Below, in pieces: positions 24,833 through 33,496 of a stretch of DNA of 64,000 bases. Under the pieces are notes generated by a model. That model saw only the letters and a list, made by a program, of their open reading frames with translations. It was not told where the DNA came from and searched no databases. Source of the DNA: Mycobacterium deserti (lineage in GTDB: Bacteria; Actinomycetota; Actinomycetes; Mycobacteriales; Mycobacteriaceae); the NCBI RefSeq assembly GCF_025345615.1, contig NZ_JAODWD010000001.1:685304-749303 (forward strand), written 5' to 3'. Both the position numbers and the translations under genes were made by a program. The number at the start of each line of letters is the position of its first letter. Positions within the stretch are counted from its first letter, which is position 1.

Positions 24833-26260
24833 TTAGAGCTCTTTCGGTTCGCCGGTGCCCATGTACTTGGACAGTTGGTAGTGGAGGTTGACGGTGCTGC
24901 GCTCGCGGTACGGGTTGGGCTTGGTACCTGCGAAGCCCAGCGACTTCATGCCCTGCTGCACCGCGGCCATGTTGGAGAAATCCTGCGGCAGCACCGACAG
25001 CCAGTTCGGGCTGTCCTTCGGGGTGTACTGCCATTCAGTCTGCGGCTCTTCACCTTTGGGGTACAGCTCGAACACCGCGACCTCAAAGATGCACTTGTTC
25101 GGGTTATAGCTAGGGTCGGGACGAGCCGAGTAGCAGAGCGCGCTGGTCAGACCCTGGCCGACCTGAAAGTTCGGGAAGATCTGCCACGCCGTGCCGCTCT
25201 GGCCCAGGATGTCCGGTGGGATCGTCGGCCAGATCACCCCGCGGGCTTCGTCGTCGCGCCGCGCCGAGGCCAGCCAGTGCTGCAGCACCTTGTCGGCGGG
25301 TGTGCCCTCCGGCAGTTCGTCGACCAGGCGCTTGGCGGCGTTCACCAGCGTCTCGGTGGTGGTCGCGTTCGTCTGCTCCCACGTGTACATCTGCATCTCG
25401 GCGGTGGAGACGCGCGGGTCGTCGCCGGTGCCGAGGCGGATTTTGGACTTCGTCTCGTCCATACCCTTGGGTGCGTCGTAGCCGATGTTGCTGTGTCGGC
25501 CTTGCGCCTTGGCCCAGCCTCTGAACTCGCCGAACTTGTTGAACTCCGGGTGCGTGGTGAACACGTGGTAGGTCTCGTTGAAGGCCTCCATCGCGACCTT
25601 CCAATTGCAATCGAAGTTCAACCACTTGCGCCACTTGAAGCGCATGTTCTCCAGACCGAACGGGTCGAGGATCTTCGCGGCGGGAAAAAGGTAGTCCGCC
25701 AACGGTTCGCACCCCGGATCCATGTTGACGAACAGCCAGCCGCCCCAGGTGTCGACCTGCACGGGGACGAGGTGGGTGTTCTCCGGTGTGAGGACGCCCT
25801 TCCAGTCGTCCTGCTCGCGGATGTGCGTGCAGGCACCGTCGAGACCGTAGGTCCAGCCGTGGAATCCGCAGACGAACGACTTTCGAGCACGGCCACAGGC
25901 GTTCTTCGCGCCGTCGGGGGTGTCGACCAACTTGCGTCCGCGGTGCATGCACACGTTGTGGTGTGCGGCGAAGTCGGAGGCCGAGTTCCCCGCGCCGGTG
26001 CGCACCACGATGATCGAATCGTCAAGGATGTCGTAGGTGAGGTAGCCACCGATTTCGGGGATCTCCTCGACGCGGCCGACCTGCTGCCAGACCTTGCGCC
26101 ACAACTTGTCTCGCTCAGCGCGGGCGTACTCCTCAGAGATGTATGCCTCGACGCCGATCGTCATAGGATCGGACAGATCCTCGGCGATCTGTCCTGTCGA
26201 GTCGTCCGGATCGGCCTCGACCTCAATCGCGGCGTCGAGGTCGGATTCGGTGTGAGTCAT
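24833..26260 (-). CDS. Rieske non-haem iron oxygenase, alpha subunit
   Basis: A 475-aa ring-hydroxylating oxygenase large subunit. The Rieske [2Fe-2S] ligands are C104, H106, C131 and H134 (CMHRG and CGFHGW). The catalytic iron site is EAFNETYHVFTTHPEF near residue 225. No beta subunit, ferredoxin or reductase lies nearby, so it is a homomultimeric type that borrows electron carriers. I use the ATG at 26260 because AAAGGA lies at suitable spacing; the GTG one codon earlier is possible. It is second in the leftward operon and likely performs the first oxidation. Confidence 0.92.
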   Translation of the reverse strand: MTHTESDLDAAIEVEADPDDSTGQIAEDLSDPMTIGVEAYISEEYARAERDKLWRKVWQQVGRVEEIPEIGGYLTYDILDDSIIVVRTGAGNSASDFAAHHNVCMHRGRKLVDTPDGAKNACGRARKSFVCGFHGWTYGLDGACTHIREQDDWKGVLTPENTHLVPVQVDTWGGWLFVNMDPGCEPLADYLFPAAKILDPFGLENMRFKWRKWLNFDCNWKVAMEAFNETYHVFTTHPEFNKFGEFRGWAKAQGRHSNIGYDAPKGMDETKSKIRLGTGDDPRVSTAEMQMYTWEQTNATTTETLVNAAKRLVDELPEGTPADKVLQHWLASARRDDEARGVIWPTIPPDILGQSGTAWQIFPNFQVGQGLTSALCYSARPDPSYNPNKCIFEVAVFELYPKGEEPQTEWQYTPKDSPNWLSVLPQDFSNMAAVQQGMKSLGFAGTKPNPYRERSTVNLHYQLSKYMGTGEPKEL

Positions 26261-26272
26261 CACGTGGTCCTT

Positions 26273-27118
26273 TCACGGCCGACTGATGGAACTACGGAAG
26301 GATTCGTCTTTGAGGAACAGCGAGGTGTTGTCGGCGCCGAGGTGGGTCCACTTGAGGTCCAGCCCCCCGTCGACCAGCAGTGTCTGTCCCGTGATGTAGC
26401 TCGACAGATCGGAGAGCAGGAACAGGATCGCGCCCGCCTGTTCCTCCGGCCGGCCCCGCCGGCCCATCGCGATCGCCTGGCGGTCGCGCTCGGGGTCCTC
26501 GTCGACGTAGGTGCGCGACGCGACCGTCTCCGTCACGCCGGGCGCGACGGCGTTGACGCGGATGTCGTCGAGCGCCAGCTCGGCTGCCATGGTGCGGGTC
26601 ATCGCGACGACCGCCGCCTTGGCGGTGCCGTAGGCGATGTGGAACGGCGCGGTGTTCATTCCGCTGATCGACGACACCGAGACGATCGACCCCCGCAAGC
26701 CCCGCTCGCGCAATCTCCGGCTGACCGCCTGACTCATGAAGAACGCCGTCTCGAGATTGGCGGCGAACAGTGCCCGCCAGTCGTCGCGAGTGACCCGGGT
26801 CGCGGGCATCCACGTCGATGGTGCGGCGCCGCCTGCGATGTTGACGAGGCCGTACAGGACACCGTCGGCCTGGCCGACCCGGTCCATCACCGTGGCGATG
26901 CCGTCGTCGGTGGACGCGTCCGCGGCGACGGGCAGAACCGACAGGCCCTGCTTCGCCAGCGGCGCGACGTGCTCGTCGAGGTTCTCCTTGGACCGACTCA
27001 CCGCGAACACCGTTGCGCCGGCCTCGGCCGCCATGCGCGTCACCGTGGTGCCGATACCGCCCCCGCCCGCACCGGATACCACCACGATGCGGCCGTCGAG
27101 CGAAAGAAGATTCGCCAC
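26273..27118 (-). CDS. SDR-family oxidoreductase
   Basis: A 281-aa short-chain dehydrogenase: DGRIVVVSGAGGGGIGTTV for the cofactor, NIAGG for the NAG motif, SVSSISG and AYGTAKAA for the catalytic Ser, Tyr and Lys, and ITGQTLLVDGGLDLKW at the C-terminus. It likely oxidises a ring alcohol to the ketone used by the flavin monooxygenase. It is the first gene of the 15-kb leftward operon. Possible starts are GTG 27118 (chosen) and TTG 27133; the latter overlaps the palindrome TTGTCCGGACAA. A possible promoter and operators lie at 27122-27190. Confidence 0.88.
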   Translation of the reverse strand: MANLLSLDGRIVVVSGAGGGGIGTTVTRMAAEAGATVFAVSRSKENLDEHVAPLAKQGLSVLPVAADASTDDGIATVMDRVGQADGVLYGLVNIAGGAAPSTWMPATRVTRDDWRALFAANLETAFFMSQAVSRRLRERGLRGSIVSVSSISGMNTAPFHIAYGTAKAAVVAMTRTMAAELALDDIRVNAVAPGVTETVASRTYVDEDPERDRQAIAMGRRGRPEEQAGAILFLLSDLSSYITGQTLLVDGGLDLKWTHLGADNTSLFLKDESFRSSISRP

Positions 27119-27121
27119 TAT

Positions 27122-27133
27122 TTGTCCGGACAA
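27122..27133. promoter_or_regulatory. Perfect 12-bp palindrome TTGTCCGGACAA
   Basis: An exact palindrome just upstream of the GTG start of the first operon gene. A near copy, TTGTCTGGACTA, lies 96 bases away at 27218-27229, overlapping the putative -35 of the divergent propeller gene. Such paired TTGTCnGGAC sites suit a dimeric repressor; the GntR protein encoded at 28917 is the nearest candidate. Confidence 0.55.
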
Positions 27134-27139
27134 TAAATG

Positions 27140-27162
27140 GTGCTCTGCATATTGCAGAACAC
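27140..27162. promoter_or_regulatory. 23-bp inverted repeat operator at the catabolic operon promoter
   Basis: GTGCTCTGCA, a TAT spacer and TGCAGAACAC form an inverted repeat with one mismatch in 10 bp. On the minus strand it overlaps the start region of a possible promoter with -35 TTGACG (27185-27190) and -10 AATAGT (27161-27166), 18-base spacer. A protein bound here would block the leftward operon. Confidence 0.6.
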
Positions 27163-27217
27163 TATTCCGCAGCGATTATCGGCTCGTCAAGGCCGGGTGT
27201 ACGCCGTTGCCTCGCTA

Positions 27218-27246
27218 TTGTCTGGACTAGCCGAGCTTGCTAACGT
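27218..27246 (+). promoter_or_regulatory. Putative promoter and operator half of the propeller gene
   Basis: TTGTCT (27218-27223), a 17-base spacer and TAACGT (27241-27246) form a possible sigma-A promoter ending 8 bases before the ATG at 27255, so the mRNA may be leaderless or nearly so. The -35 hexamer is part of TTGTCTGGACTA, a degenerate copy of the 27122 palindrome. Confidence 0.45.
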
Positions 27247-27254
27247 CCGGGGTC

Positions 27255-28850
27255 ATGACCAGGTCGATGCAAGCCGCCCGGTATCCAGCGACGACGCCGA
27301 CGACCGCAGACGGGTGGCGAGTCGAACGCCTGACCCCGCCGAGCCGGTTGTTCGGCGCGAACGGCCTGCGCCCCGGGCCCGACGGACGGCTCTACATCGC
27401 GCAGGTGACCGGCAGCCAGATCAGCGCACTCGACGTCGACACCGAAGAGATGGAGATCGTCAGCGCGAAAGGCGGCGACATCATCGCGCCGGACGACCTG
27501 GCGTTCGACGGCAAGGGCAATCTCTACGCGACCGAGTACATGGACGGCCGTGTCAGCGTGCGCGAGGCGAACGGGCGCAGCCGGGTGATCCGCGACGACC
27601 TGCCTGCGGCGAACGGCATCACCATGCACCGCGGGAGATTGTTCGTCAACGAATGCCGCGATGGCGGCAGGCTGATGGAATTGGACCTCGACGGCGGAGC
27701 GCCAAGAATCGTCCTGGAGAACCTGCCGTCGCCGAACGCAATGGAGGTCGGCCCCGACGGTTTCCTCTACTACCCAGTGATGACGGCCAACGAAATCTGG
27801 CGCGTGGACCCCGACGGCGGCGAGCCGCAGCGTGTCGTCGGTGAACTCGGGGTGCCCGACTCAGTGAAGTTCGACGCCGACGGGTTCATCGTGTCCACCC
27901 AGGTCGCCAGCGGACAAGTGCTGCGAATCGATCCCCGCACCGGCGCGAAGGCCGTTCTGGCGCAACTCAACCCAGGTTTGGACAACCTCGCGTTTGTGAA
28001 CGGCCGACTGTTCGTCTCGAACTTCACCGGTCAGATCGCCGAGGTGCTCGACGGCGGCGAAACCCGCGACCTTCTGCCCGGCGGGTTCAACTGGCCACAC
28101 GACCTCGCGGTGGGAGACGACGGCAGGCTCTACATCGCCGACGGCACATACTTCTACGCTCTGCAGCCTGACGGATCACGGGAAACCGCGGGCATGCTGT
28201 TCAGCCCCGGCTATCCGGGCTACATGCGCGGCGTCGTCGCCACCGGAGCGGGCGATTTTCTCTGCACGACGTCGCTCGGGCAGGTCGGGCGGTACCGACC
28301 CGGCGGCGAAACCGAATACCTGGCAACTGGTTTCGATCAGCTCTACGGCATCGCCATCGGCCCCGACGACACCGTGATATTCGCCGAACTCGGCGCGGGC
28401 CGCGTCCACTCGCTGCGGGCGGGAAACACCGAGGTGCTGGCGTCGGGCCTGAAAGAACCCGTTGGCGTGACCTTCGGTCCCACCGGCGTACCCCTGGTCG
28501 CCGAGGCCGGGGCGGGCCGGGTGGTCCGTATCGCCGGCTCCGGCGCCGAGACCGTCGTCGATGGCCTGCAGCGGCCGCAGGGCATCCTGGTCGCCGACGG
28601 AGCGCTGTTCGTCGTCGATGCGGGCGCCAAGGAAGTGGTGGCGGTCGACCTTGACACCGGCGCGCGGACCACCGTCGCCGCCGGGCTGCCGATTGGTGCG
28701 CCGCCGGGGGTGGAGCCCAAGCCACTGAGAGGAATTCAACCGTTCTCAGGACCCCAGGGCCCGTTCGCCGGTATCGCGATCGATCGCGACGGCACGCTGT
28801 ACGTATCGGCCGACGGTGACGGCAGCGTGCTGGCGCTGCGCCGCGCATGA
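27255..28850 (+). CDS. SMP-30/NHL-type beta-propeller protein, probable hydrolase
   Basis: A 531-aa repetitive beta-propeller of SMP-30/gluconolactonase/NHL type. Repeating units such as ANGLRPGPDGRLYIAQ, APDDLAFDGKGNLYATE, PNAMEVGPDGFLYYPV and WPHDLAVGDDGRLYIAD recur about every 40 residues, enough for two propellers. Relatives are Ca-dependent lactonases and esterases. Opposite a Baeyer-Villiger-type operon, lactone opening is an attractive but unproved role. There is no signal peptide. I start at the ATG at 27255; the frame opens at 27237, before the -10 element. Confidence 0.8.
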   Translation: MTRSMQAARYPATTPTTADGWRVERLTPPSRLFGANGLRPGPDGRLYIAQVTGSQISALDVDTEEMEIVSAKGGDIIAPDDLAFDGKGNLYATEYMDGRVSVREANGRSRVIRDDLPAANGITMHRGRLFVNECRDGGRLMELDLDGGAPRIVLENLPSPNAMEVGPDGFLYYPVMTANEIWRVDPDGGEPQRVVGELGVPDSVKFDADGFIVSTQVASGQVLRIDPRTGAKAVLAQLNPGLDNLAFVNGRLFVSNFTGQIAEVLDGGETRDLLPGGFNWPHDLAVGDDGRLYIADGTYFYALQPDGSRETAGMLFSPGYPGYMRGVVATGAGDFLCTTSLGQVGRYRPGGETEYLATGFDQLYGIAIGPDDTVIFAELGAGRVHSLRAGNTEVLASGLKEPVGVTFGPTGVPLVAEAGAGRVVRIAGSGAETVVDGLQRPQGILVADGALFVVDAGAKEVVAVDLDTGARTTVAAGLPIGAPPGVEPKPLRGIQPFSGPQGPFAGIAIDRDGTLYVSADGDGSVLALRRA

Positions 28851-28922
28851 CTGGCGAGCGAGTAGCGCAGGCGGATCGCGCATGACTGGCGAGCGAGTAG
28901 CGAAGGCGGATCGCGCATGACT
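28842..28922 (+). repeat. 35-bp tandem repeat, 2.3 copies
   Basis: Two 35-base units starting at 28842 and 28877 differ at one base (C/A), and a third partial copy begins at 28912. Each unit contains CGCGCATGACTG, so the array repeats the junction between the propeller stop codon and the GntR start codon. It looks like a slippage duplication that generated two extra out-of-use start-like sites upstream of the regulator. Confidence 0.85.
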
Positions 28923-29654
28923 GTCAGCGCGACGGACCACCGCTACCTTCAGGTGGCGCGCACCCTGCGCAAGGAAATCGTCGACGGGGTGTACCCGGTG
29001 GGTTCGCAGTTGCCGACCGAGCAGCAACTGTGCGAGCGGTTCGAGGTGAGCCGCTACACCGTTCGCGAGGCGCTGCGCCGACTGCGTGACGACAACCTGG
29101 TGGCTTCGCGTCCGCGCGCCGGAACACTGGTGGTTCCCCGACCCACGACGAACAGCTACGCACAGGACGTTGTCTCCATCGATGACCTGCTCGCGTTCGC
29201 GTCCGGCGCACAGCTCACGATCGAGTCCAACGCAATGATCACACTCGACGCGGAATTGGCATCGCGCACCGGTCTACCGGCCGGATCCGAGTGGCTCGCT
29301 GTGCGCGGCTACCGGCAGGCCGACGCCGGTGGGGCACCGGTCTGCAGGACGGAGTACTACATCAATCGCGCGTTCGCGGCCGTCGGTCGCCTGCTGCAGC
29401 GGCACTCCGGCCCCATCTTCCCGCTGATCGAGGACCTCTTCGGAGTCAGCGTCGTCGAAGTGCACCAGGAAATCTCGGCCGTATCGGTGACCCCGGAGCT
29501 GGCCGCCGCGCTGGACGTCGAACCAGGCTCGGCCGCCCTGGAGATGCAGCGCACGTACAAGACGTCCGACGACGAGGTCGCCCAGGTGACGGTCAACACG
29601 CATCCGTCCTCGCGGTACCGGCATTCGATGACCATGCGGCGGGTCAAGGGTTAG
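28917..29654 (+). CDS. GntR/HutC-family transcriptional regulator
   Basis: A 245-aa regulator with an N-terminal winged helix (residues 10-75: LRKEIVDGVYPVGSQLPTEQQLCERFEVSRYTVREALRRLRDDNLV) and a C-terminal UTRA effector domain (about 95-235). HutC-type regulators bind small acids or sugars. Position between the propeller and acyl-CoA ligase genes makes it the likely local regulator; the paired TTGTCnGGAC sites at 27122 and 27218 are candidate operators. No clear Shine-Dalgarno precedes the ATG, which lies at the end of the tandem repeat array. Confidence 0.92.
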   Translation: MTVSATDHRYLQVARTLRKEIVDGVYPVGSQLPTEQQLCERFEVSRYTVREALRRLRDDNLVASRPRAGTLVVPRPTTNSYAQDVVSIDDLLAFASGAQLTIESNAMITLDAELASRTGLPAGSEWLAVRGYRQADAGGAPVCRTEYYINRAFAAVGRLLQRHSGPIFPLIEDLFGVSVVEVHQEISAVSVTPELAAALDVEPGSAALEMQRTYKTSDDEVAQVTVNTHPSSRYRHSMTMRRVKG

Positions 29655-29660
29655 GCCCCG

Positions 29661-31211
29661 GTGAGAGTCGACGAGCAGCGCACTGCCGACGCCTACCGGC
29701 GCGGGTTGTGGGTGCGCGAGACACTCGCCGATGCGCTACGCGACGCCGCGCACAGCACACCCGACCGAACGTTGTTGGTCGACGGCGACATTCGCCTGAC
29801 GTGTCACAGCTTGCACGAGCAGGCGACGGCGCTGACCCATGCGTTGATGGAGCGGATGCCCGCGGGCAGCGTCGTGTCGTTCATGCTGCCGAACTGGCAT
29901 GAGGCCGCAGTGGTGTACCTGGGTGCGACGTTGGCCGGCATGGTGGTGAACCCGATCCTGCCCTCGTTGCGCGACCGCGAACTGCGGTTCATCCTGTCCG
30001 ATGCCGACACCAGGGCGGTTTTCGTGCCGTCATCGTTCGGCACCTACGACTACGCCGCGATGCTCGACCGGGTGACCGCCGAGATGGCGTCGCCGCCGGA
30101 GGTCGTGGTTGTGCGCGGTGACGCGGGCCGTCACACGCCGTACCCAGCCCTGTTCGGCGCATCAGGTCCGACGATGTTGCCGGTGGTCGACCCCGACACT
30201 GTGCGCATGATTCTCTACACCTCCGGGACCACCGGGCGCCCCAAAGGTGTCTTACACAGCCATAATTCGATTCACGCGCTGATCCGCCAGATCGGTGAGC
30301 ACTGGCGCGTCGACGGGGGCGACACGTTTCTGGTGCCGTCTCCGATCGCGCATATCGGCGGGTCGATCTACGCATTCGAATGCCCGCTGCTGCTGGGATC
30401 GACGGCGGTGCTGATGGAACGGTGGGATCCGGTCAAGGCGGTGGGCCTGATGCTGGCCGAGCGCGCCACCCACATGGCAGGGGCAACGCCCTTTCTGACC
30501 GGACTGCTTGCCGCCGCGAAGGACGCCGGGACCCGGTTGCCGGATCTGAAGGTGTTCATCTGCGGCGGAGCGTCGGTGCCGCCGACGCTGATCCATGACG
30601 CCGCAGAGTATTTCGACAAGGCCGCCGTGTCGCGCGTCTACGGATCGACCGAGGTACCGGTGACGACGGTCGGAGCGCTCGACGACGTGGCGCACGCCGC
30701 GGACAGCGACGGTCGCCCCGGCATCGCCGACATCAAGCTGGTCGAGGGAGAAATCCGGGCCCGGGGGCCGCAGATGCTCGTCGGCTATCTCCATTCCGAG
30801 GACGAGGTCGCAGCGTTCGACGACGAAGGATACTTCCGCACCGGCGATCTCGGGCGGTGGGCCGACGACGAGTACCTGGTGGTCACCGGACGGGCCAAGG
30901 ACATCATCATCCGCAACGGTGAGAACATCTCGCCCAAGGAAGTCGAGGACCTGCTGATCGCCCATCCCGGGGTTGCGGAGATCGCGGTGGTGGGGGTGCC
31001 CGACGAACGCACCGGCGAGCGCGCATGCGCGGTGGTCGTGCCCACCGATCACCGCCCGCCCGAACTCGGCGATTTTCGCGACCTGTTGGTCGGCGCAGGG
31101 CTCGCGAAGTTCAAAATCCCTGAGCAGATTGTGATTTGGGATGCCCTGCCGAAGAACGACGCGGGCAAGGTGTTGAAACATCGGATCCGAGCGACGCTGA
31201 CGGGAGACTGA
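29661..31211 (+). CDS. AMP-forming acyl-CoA ligase (cyclohexanecarboxylate-CoA ligase-like)
   Basis: A 516-aa ANL-superfamily ligase. The P-loop-like LYTSGTTGRPKGVLHSHN lies near residue 190, YGSTEVPVTT near 330, GYFRTGDLGRW near 390, KDIIIRNGENISPKEVE near 415, and the C-terminal catalytic Lys in PKNDAGKVLKH. It forms acyl-AMP and then acyl-CoA from a carboxylic acid. The GTG start is 6 bases after the GntR stop. The next genes are an SDR and a second ligase, so this is part of the same catabolic cluster. Confidence 0.92.
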   Translation: MRVDEQRTADAYRRGLWVRETLADALRDAAHSTPDRTLLVDGDIRLTCHSLHEQATALTHALMERMPAGSVVSFMLPNWHEAAVVYLGATLAGMVVNPILPSLRDRELRFILSDADTRAVFVPSSFGTYDYAAMLDRVTAEMASPPEVVVVRGDAGRHTPYPALFGASGPTMLPVVDPDTVRMILYTSGTTGRPKGVLHSHNSIHALIRQIGEHWRVDGGDTFLVPSPIAHIGGSIYAFECPLLLGSTAVLMERWDPVKAVGLMLAERATHMAGATPFLTGLLAAAKDAGTRLPDLKVFICGGASVPPTLIHDAAEYFDKAAVSRVYGSTEVPVTTVGALDDVAHAADSDGRPGIADIKLVEGEIRARGPQMLVGYLHSEDEVAAFDDEGYFRTGDLGRWADDEYLVVTGRAKDIIIRNGENISPKEVEDLLIAHPGVAEIAVVGVPDERTGERACAVVVPTDHRPPELGDFRDLLVGAGLAKFKIPEQIVIWDALPKNDAGKVLKHRIRATLTGD

Positions 31212-31236
31212 TATGGCGCGGACGCAAGGAGCACAA

Positions 31237-32016
31237 ATGACTCAGGTAGCGATCGTGACGGGCGCGAGCAGCGGCATCGGGTTCGGGTGCGCGACCAAAC
31301 TCGCCGAGGCGGGCATGGCCGTGCTCGGCACCGGCCGCGACGCGGACCGACTGGCCGAACTGGAGGCGGCGGTCGGCGATCCCGACCGGGTCGCCACCAT
31401 CGCCGTGGACCTTACGGCGGACGACGCGCCGCGGCGGATCGTCGATGCCGCGGTTGACCGGTGGGGTCGCATCGACTTCCTGGTGAACAACGCCGGTGTC
31501 GGCAGCCCCAAGCCGCTGCATGAGACCGACGACGAATCACTGGACTATTTCCTGGGTTTGATGCTGCGGGCGCCGTTCCGACTGGCCCGTGACGTGATCC
31601 CGCATATGCAGTCGGGCTCGGCGATCATCAATGTCACTTCGACTTTCGCGGTGGTCGGCGGGCTGCGCGGCGGCGCTTATTCGGCCGCCAAGGGCGGTCT
31701 GACGTCGCTGACGGGGCATATCGCGTGCCAGTACGGCCCGCAGGGAATCCGCTGCAACGCGGTCGCCCCCGGTGTCACGCTGACGCCGATGGTGGCGACC
31801 CGTCTGGAGGACGAGCGATTCCGCAAGATCAACACCGAGATGACGCCGTATCCGCGGCTCGGCGAGGTCGACGACATTGCGAGCACGGTCGCGTTCCTGT
31901 GTTCGGACGGTGCAAGTTTCATCAACGGGCAGACCATCGTCGTGGACGGCGGCTGGAGTTCGACCAAGTATCTTTCGGACTTCGCACTGAACTCGGAATG
32001 GGTGCCGCGGCAATGA
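31237..32016 (+). CDS. SDR-family oxidoreductase
   Basis: A 259-aa classical short-chain dehydrogenase: VAIVTGASSGIGFG (TGxxxGIG), NNAG at about 89-92, NVTSTFA with the catalytic Ser, and AYSAAKGG with Tyr and Lys. The C-terminal FINGQTIVVDGGWSS is normal. AAGGAG precedes the ATG at 31237; an in-frame ATG at 31213 is less favoured. The stop overlaps the start of the second ligase gene (ATGA). Likely role: alcohol/ketone interconversion in the cluster's pathway. Confidence 0.92.
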   Translation: MTQVAIVTGASSGIGFGCATKLAEAGMAVLGTGRDADRLAELEAAVGDPDRVATIAVDLTADDAPRRIVDAAVDRWGRIDFLVNNAGVGSPKPLHETDDESLDYFLGLMLRAPFRLARDVIPHMQSGSAIINVTSTFAVVGGLRGGAYSAAKGGLTSLTGHIACQYGPQGIRCNAVAPGVTLTPMVATRLEDERFRKINTEMTPYPRLGEVDDIASTVAFLCSDGASFINGQTIVVDGGWSSTKYLSDFALNSEWVPRQ

Positions 32017-33464
32017 ATCTGTTCGCGGTGCTGGACCAGACCGCAGGCCGATTCGGCGACCGCGGTGCGGTGTTTGTCGGTGAGCGGCAATTGCATACGT
32101 GGTCGCAGCTGCGCGACCGCGCACTGCGGATCGCCGCGACGCTCGGCGCGCCCGGAACCCGGATCGCGATCGCCAGCGAGAACCGTCCCGAAATCGTCGA
32201 GCTGATGTTCGCCGCGTGGGCCGCGGAGTGCGTGGTGGTACCGATCAACTACAAGCTGCACCCTCGCGAGATGGAGCAGATCATTGACGACGCCGGCGCG
32301 TCGCAGGTGTTCGCGTCGCCGAAGATCGCCGAGGGTCTGGCCCACGGCGAGATCATCGACGGGCCGCACTATTGCGCGCGCCTCGCGGCCGATCCGGTGG
32401 ATCCGCCACGCGACATTGACCCGACCAGACTGGCCTGGTTGTTCTACACCAGCGGAACGACCGGTCGCTCGAAGGGCGCGATGCTCACCCACCGCAACCT
32501 GATGGCGATGACGGTGTCGCACCTGGCCGATTTCGATGCGCCGGACCAGGACTGCAGCCTGCTGCACGGGGCGCCGATGTCGCACGGTTCGGGCCTGTAC
32601 ATCCCGCCCTACGTGCTCCGTGGTGCGCGGCAGGTGATTCCGCGGTCTGCGGCGTTCGAGCCCGACGAGTTCCTCGATCTGTGCGATCACCACCCCGGCT
32701 GCAGCGCGTTCCTTGCGCCGACCATGGTGCAGCGGCTGGTGCAGACGGGTCGCTCGTGTCCACGCAATCTGCGCACCGTCGTTTACGGCGGCGGCCCCAT
32801 GTACGTCGAGAGCCTGAAGAAGGCGATGGCGGCGTTCGGCCCGATCTTCGTTCAACTCTACGGTCAGGGTGAGGCGCCGATGACCATCACCGGGCTGCGT
32901 CGAGCCGACCATGTCGATGCCGACGACGCGGTCCTGGGGTCGGTGGGCTATGCCAGGTCGGGCGTGGATGTCGCCGTGCTTGGCGACGACGGTACACCCG
33001 CCGCGATGGGCGAGATCGGCGAGATCGTCTGCCGCGGAGACGTTGTCATGGCCGGTTACTGGAATAACCCTGAGGCGACGAGCAAGACACTGCAGGACGG
33101 CTGGTTGCGCACCGGCGATATGGGGTCGTTCGACGCGCGCGGTTTCCTGACGCTGCGGGACCGCTCGAAGGATGTCGTCATCAGCGGCGGAAGCAACATC
33201 TATCCGCGCGAAGTCGAAGAGGTACTGCTCGAGCACCCCGGTGTCGACGAGGCAGGGGTCGTCGGCGCGCCCGACGACGAGTGGGGCGAGGTGGTGGTGG
33301 CGTTCGTCGTCGGCACGGCGACGGCCGACGAACTCGACGCGCACCTGCTCGACCGCATCGCCCGGTTCAAACGGCCCAAGCGCTACGAGTTCATCGACGA
33401 GCTGCCGAAGAACAGTTACGGCAAGGTGCTCAAGCGCGCGCTGCGCGAGCGGCTGGCTCAGTAG
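32013..33464 (+). CDS. AMP-forming acyl-CoA ligase (FadD-type)
   Basis: A 483-aa acyl-CoA ligase: WLFYTSGTTGRSKGAMLTHRN, LYGQGEAPMT, GWLRTGDMGSFD, KDVVISGGSNIYPREVEEVL and the C-terminal PKNSYGKVLKRAL. It is translationally coupled to the SDR (ATGA). The open frame extends far upstream within the SDR gene, but similarity begins at MNLFAVLDQTAGRFGDR. It would activate a second acid, or the same acid after modification. It ends the rightward half of the catabolic cluster. Confidence 0.93.
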   Translation: MNLFAVLDQTAGRFGDRGAVFVGERQLHTWSQLRDRALRIAATLGAPGTRIAIASENRPEIVELMFAAWAAECVVVPINYKLHPREMEQIIDDAGASQVFASPKIAEGLAHGEIIDGPHYCARLAADPVDPPRDIDPTRLAWLFYTSGTTGRSKGAMLTHRNLMAMTVSHLADFDAPDQDCSLLHGAPMSHGSGLYIPPYVLRGARQVIPRSAAFEPDEFLDLCDHHPGCSAFLAPTMVQRLVQTGRSCPRNLRTVVYGGGPMYVESLKKAMAAFGPIFVQLYGQGEAPMTITGLRRADHVDADDAVLGSVGYARSGVDVAVLGDDGTPAAMGEIGEIVCRGDVVMAGYWNNPEATSKTLQDGWLRTGDMGSFDARGFLTLRDRSKDVVISGGSNIYPREVEEVLLEHPGVDEAGVVGAPDDEWGEVVVAFVVGTATADELDAHLLDRIARFKRPKRYEFIDELPKNSYGKVLKRALRERLAQ

Positions 33465-33484
33465 ATACGCCCGGCGGTACTGAC

Positions 33485-33490
33485 TAGCAT
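33485..33490 (+). promoter_or_regulatory. Likely -10 element (TAGCAT), leaderless start
   Basis: A TANNNT hexamer ends exactly 6 bases before the ATG at 33497, with no Shine-Dalgarno between. It suggests that the next gene has its own leaderless transcript rather than being read only from the ligase operon. Confidence 0.4.
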
Positions 33491-33496
33491 TCCGCC

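Noticed and set aside
24659-27136. An 825-codon open frame on the plus strand opposite the Rieske and flavin monooxygenase genes
   Set aside because: It is the antisense shadow of two well-recognised genes. Its translation is Leu/Val/Arg/Gly-rich without any known motif.
28842-28922. The 35-bp tandem units as a CRISPR array
   Set aside because: The units are directly contiguous with no spacers, and no cas genes are present.
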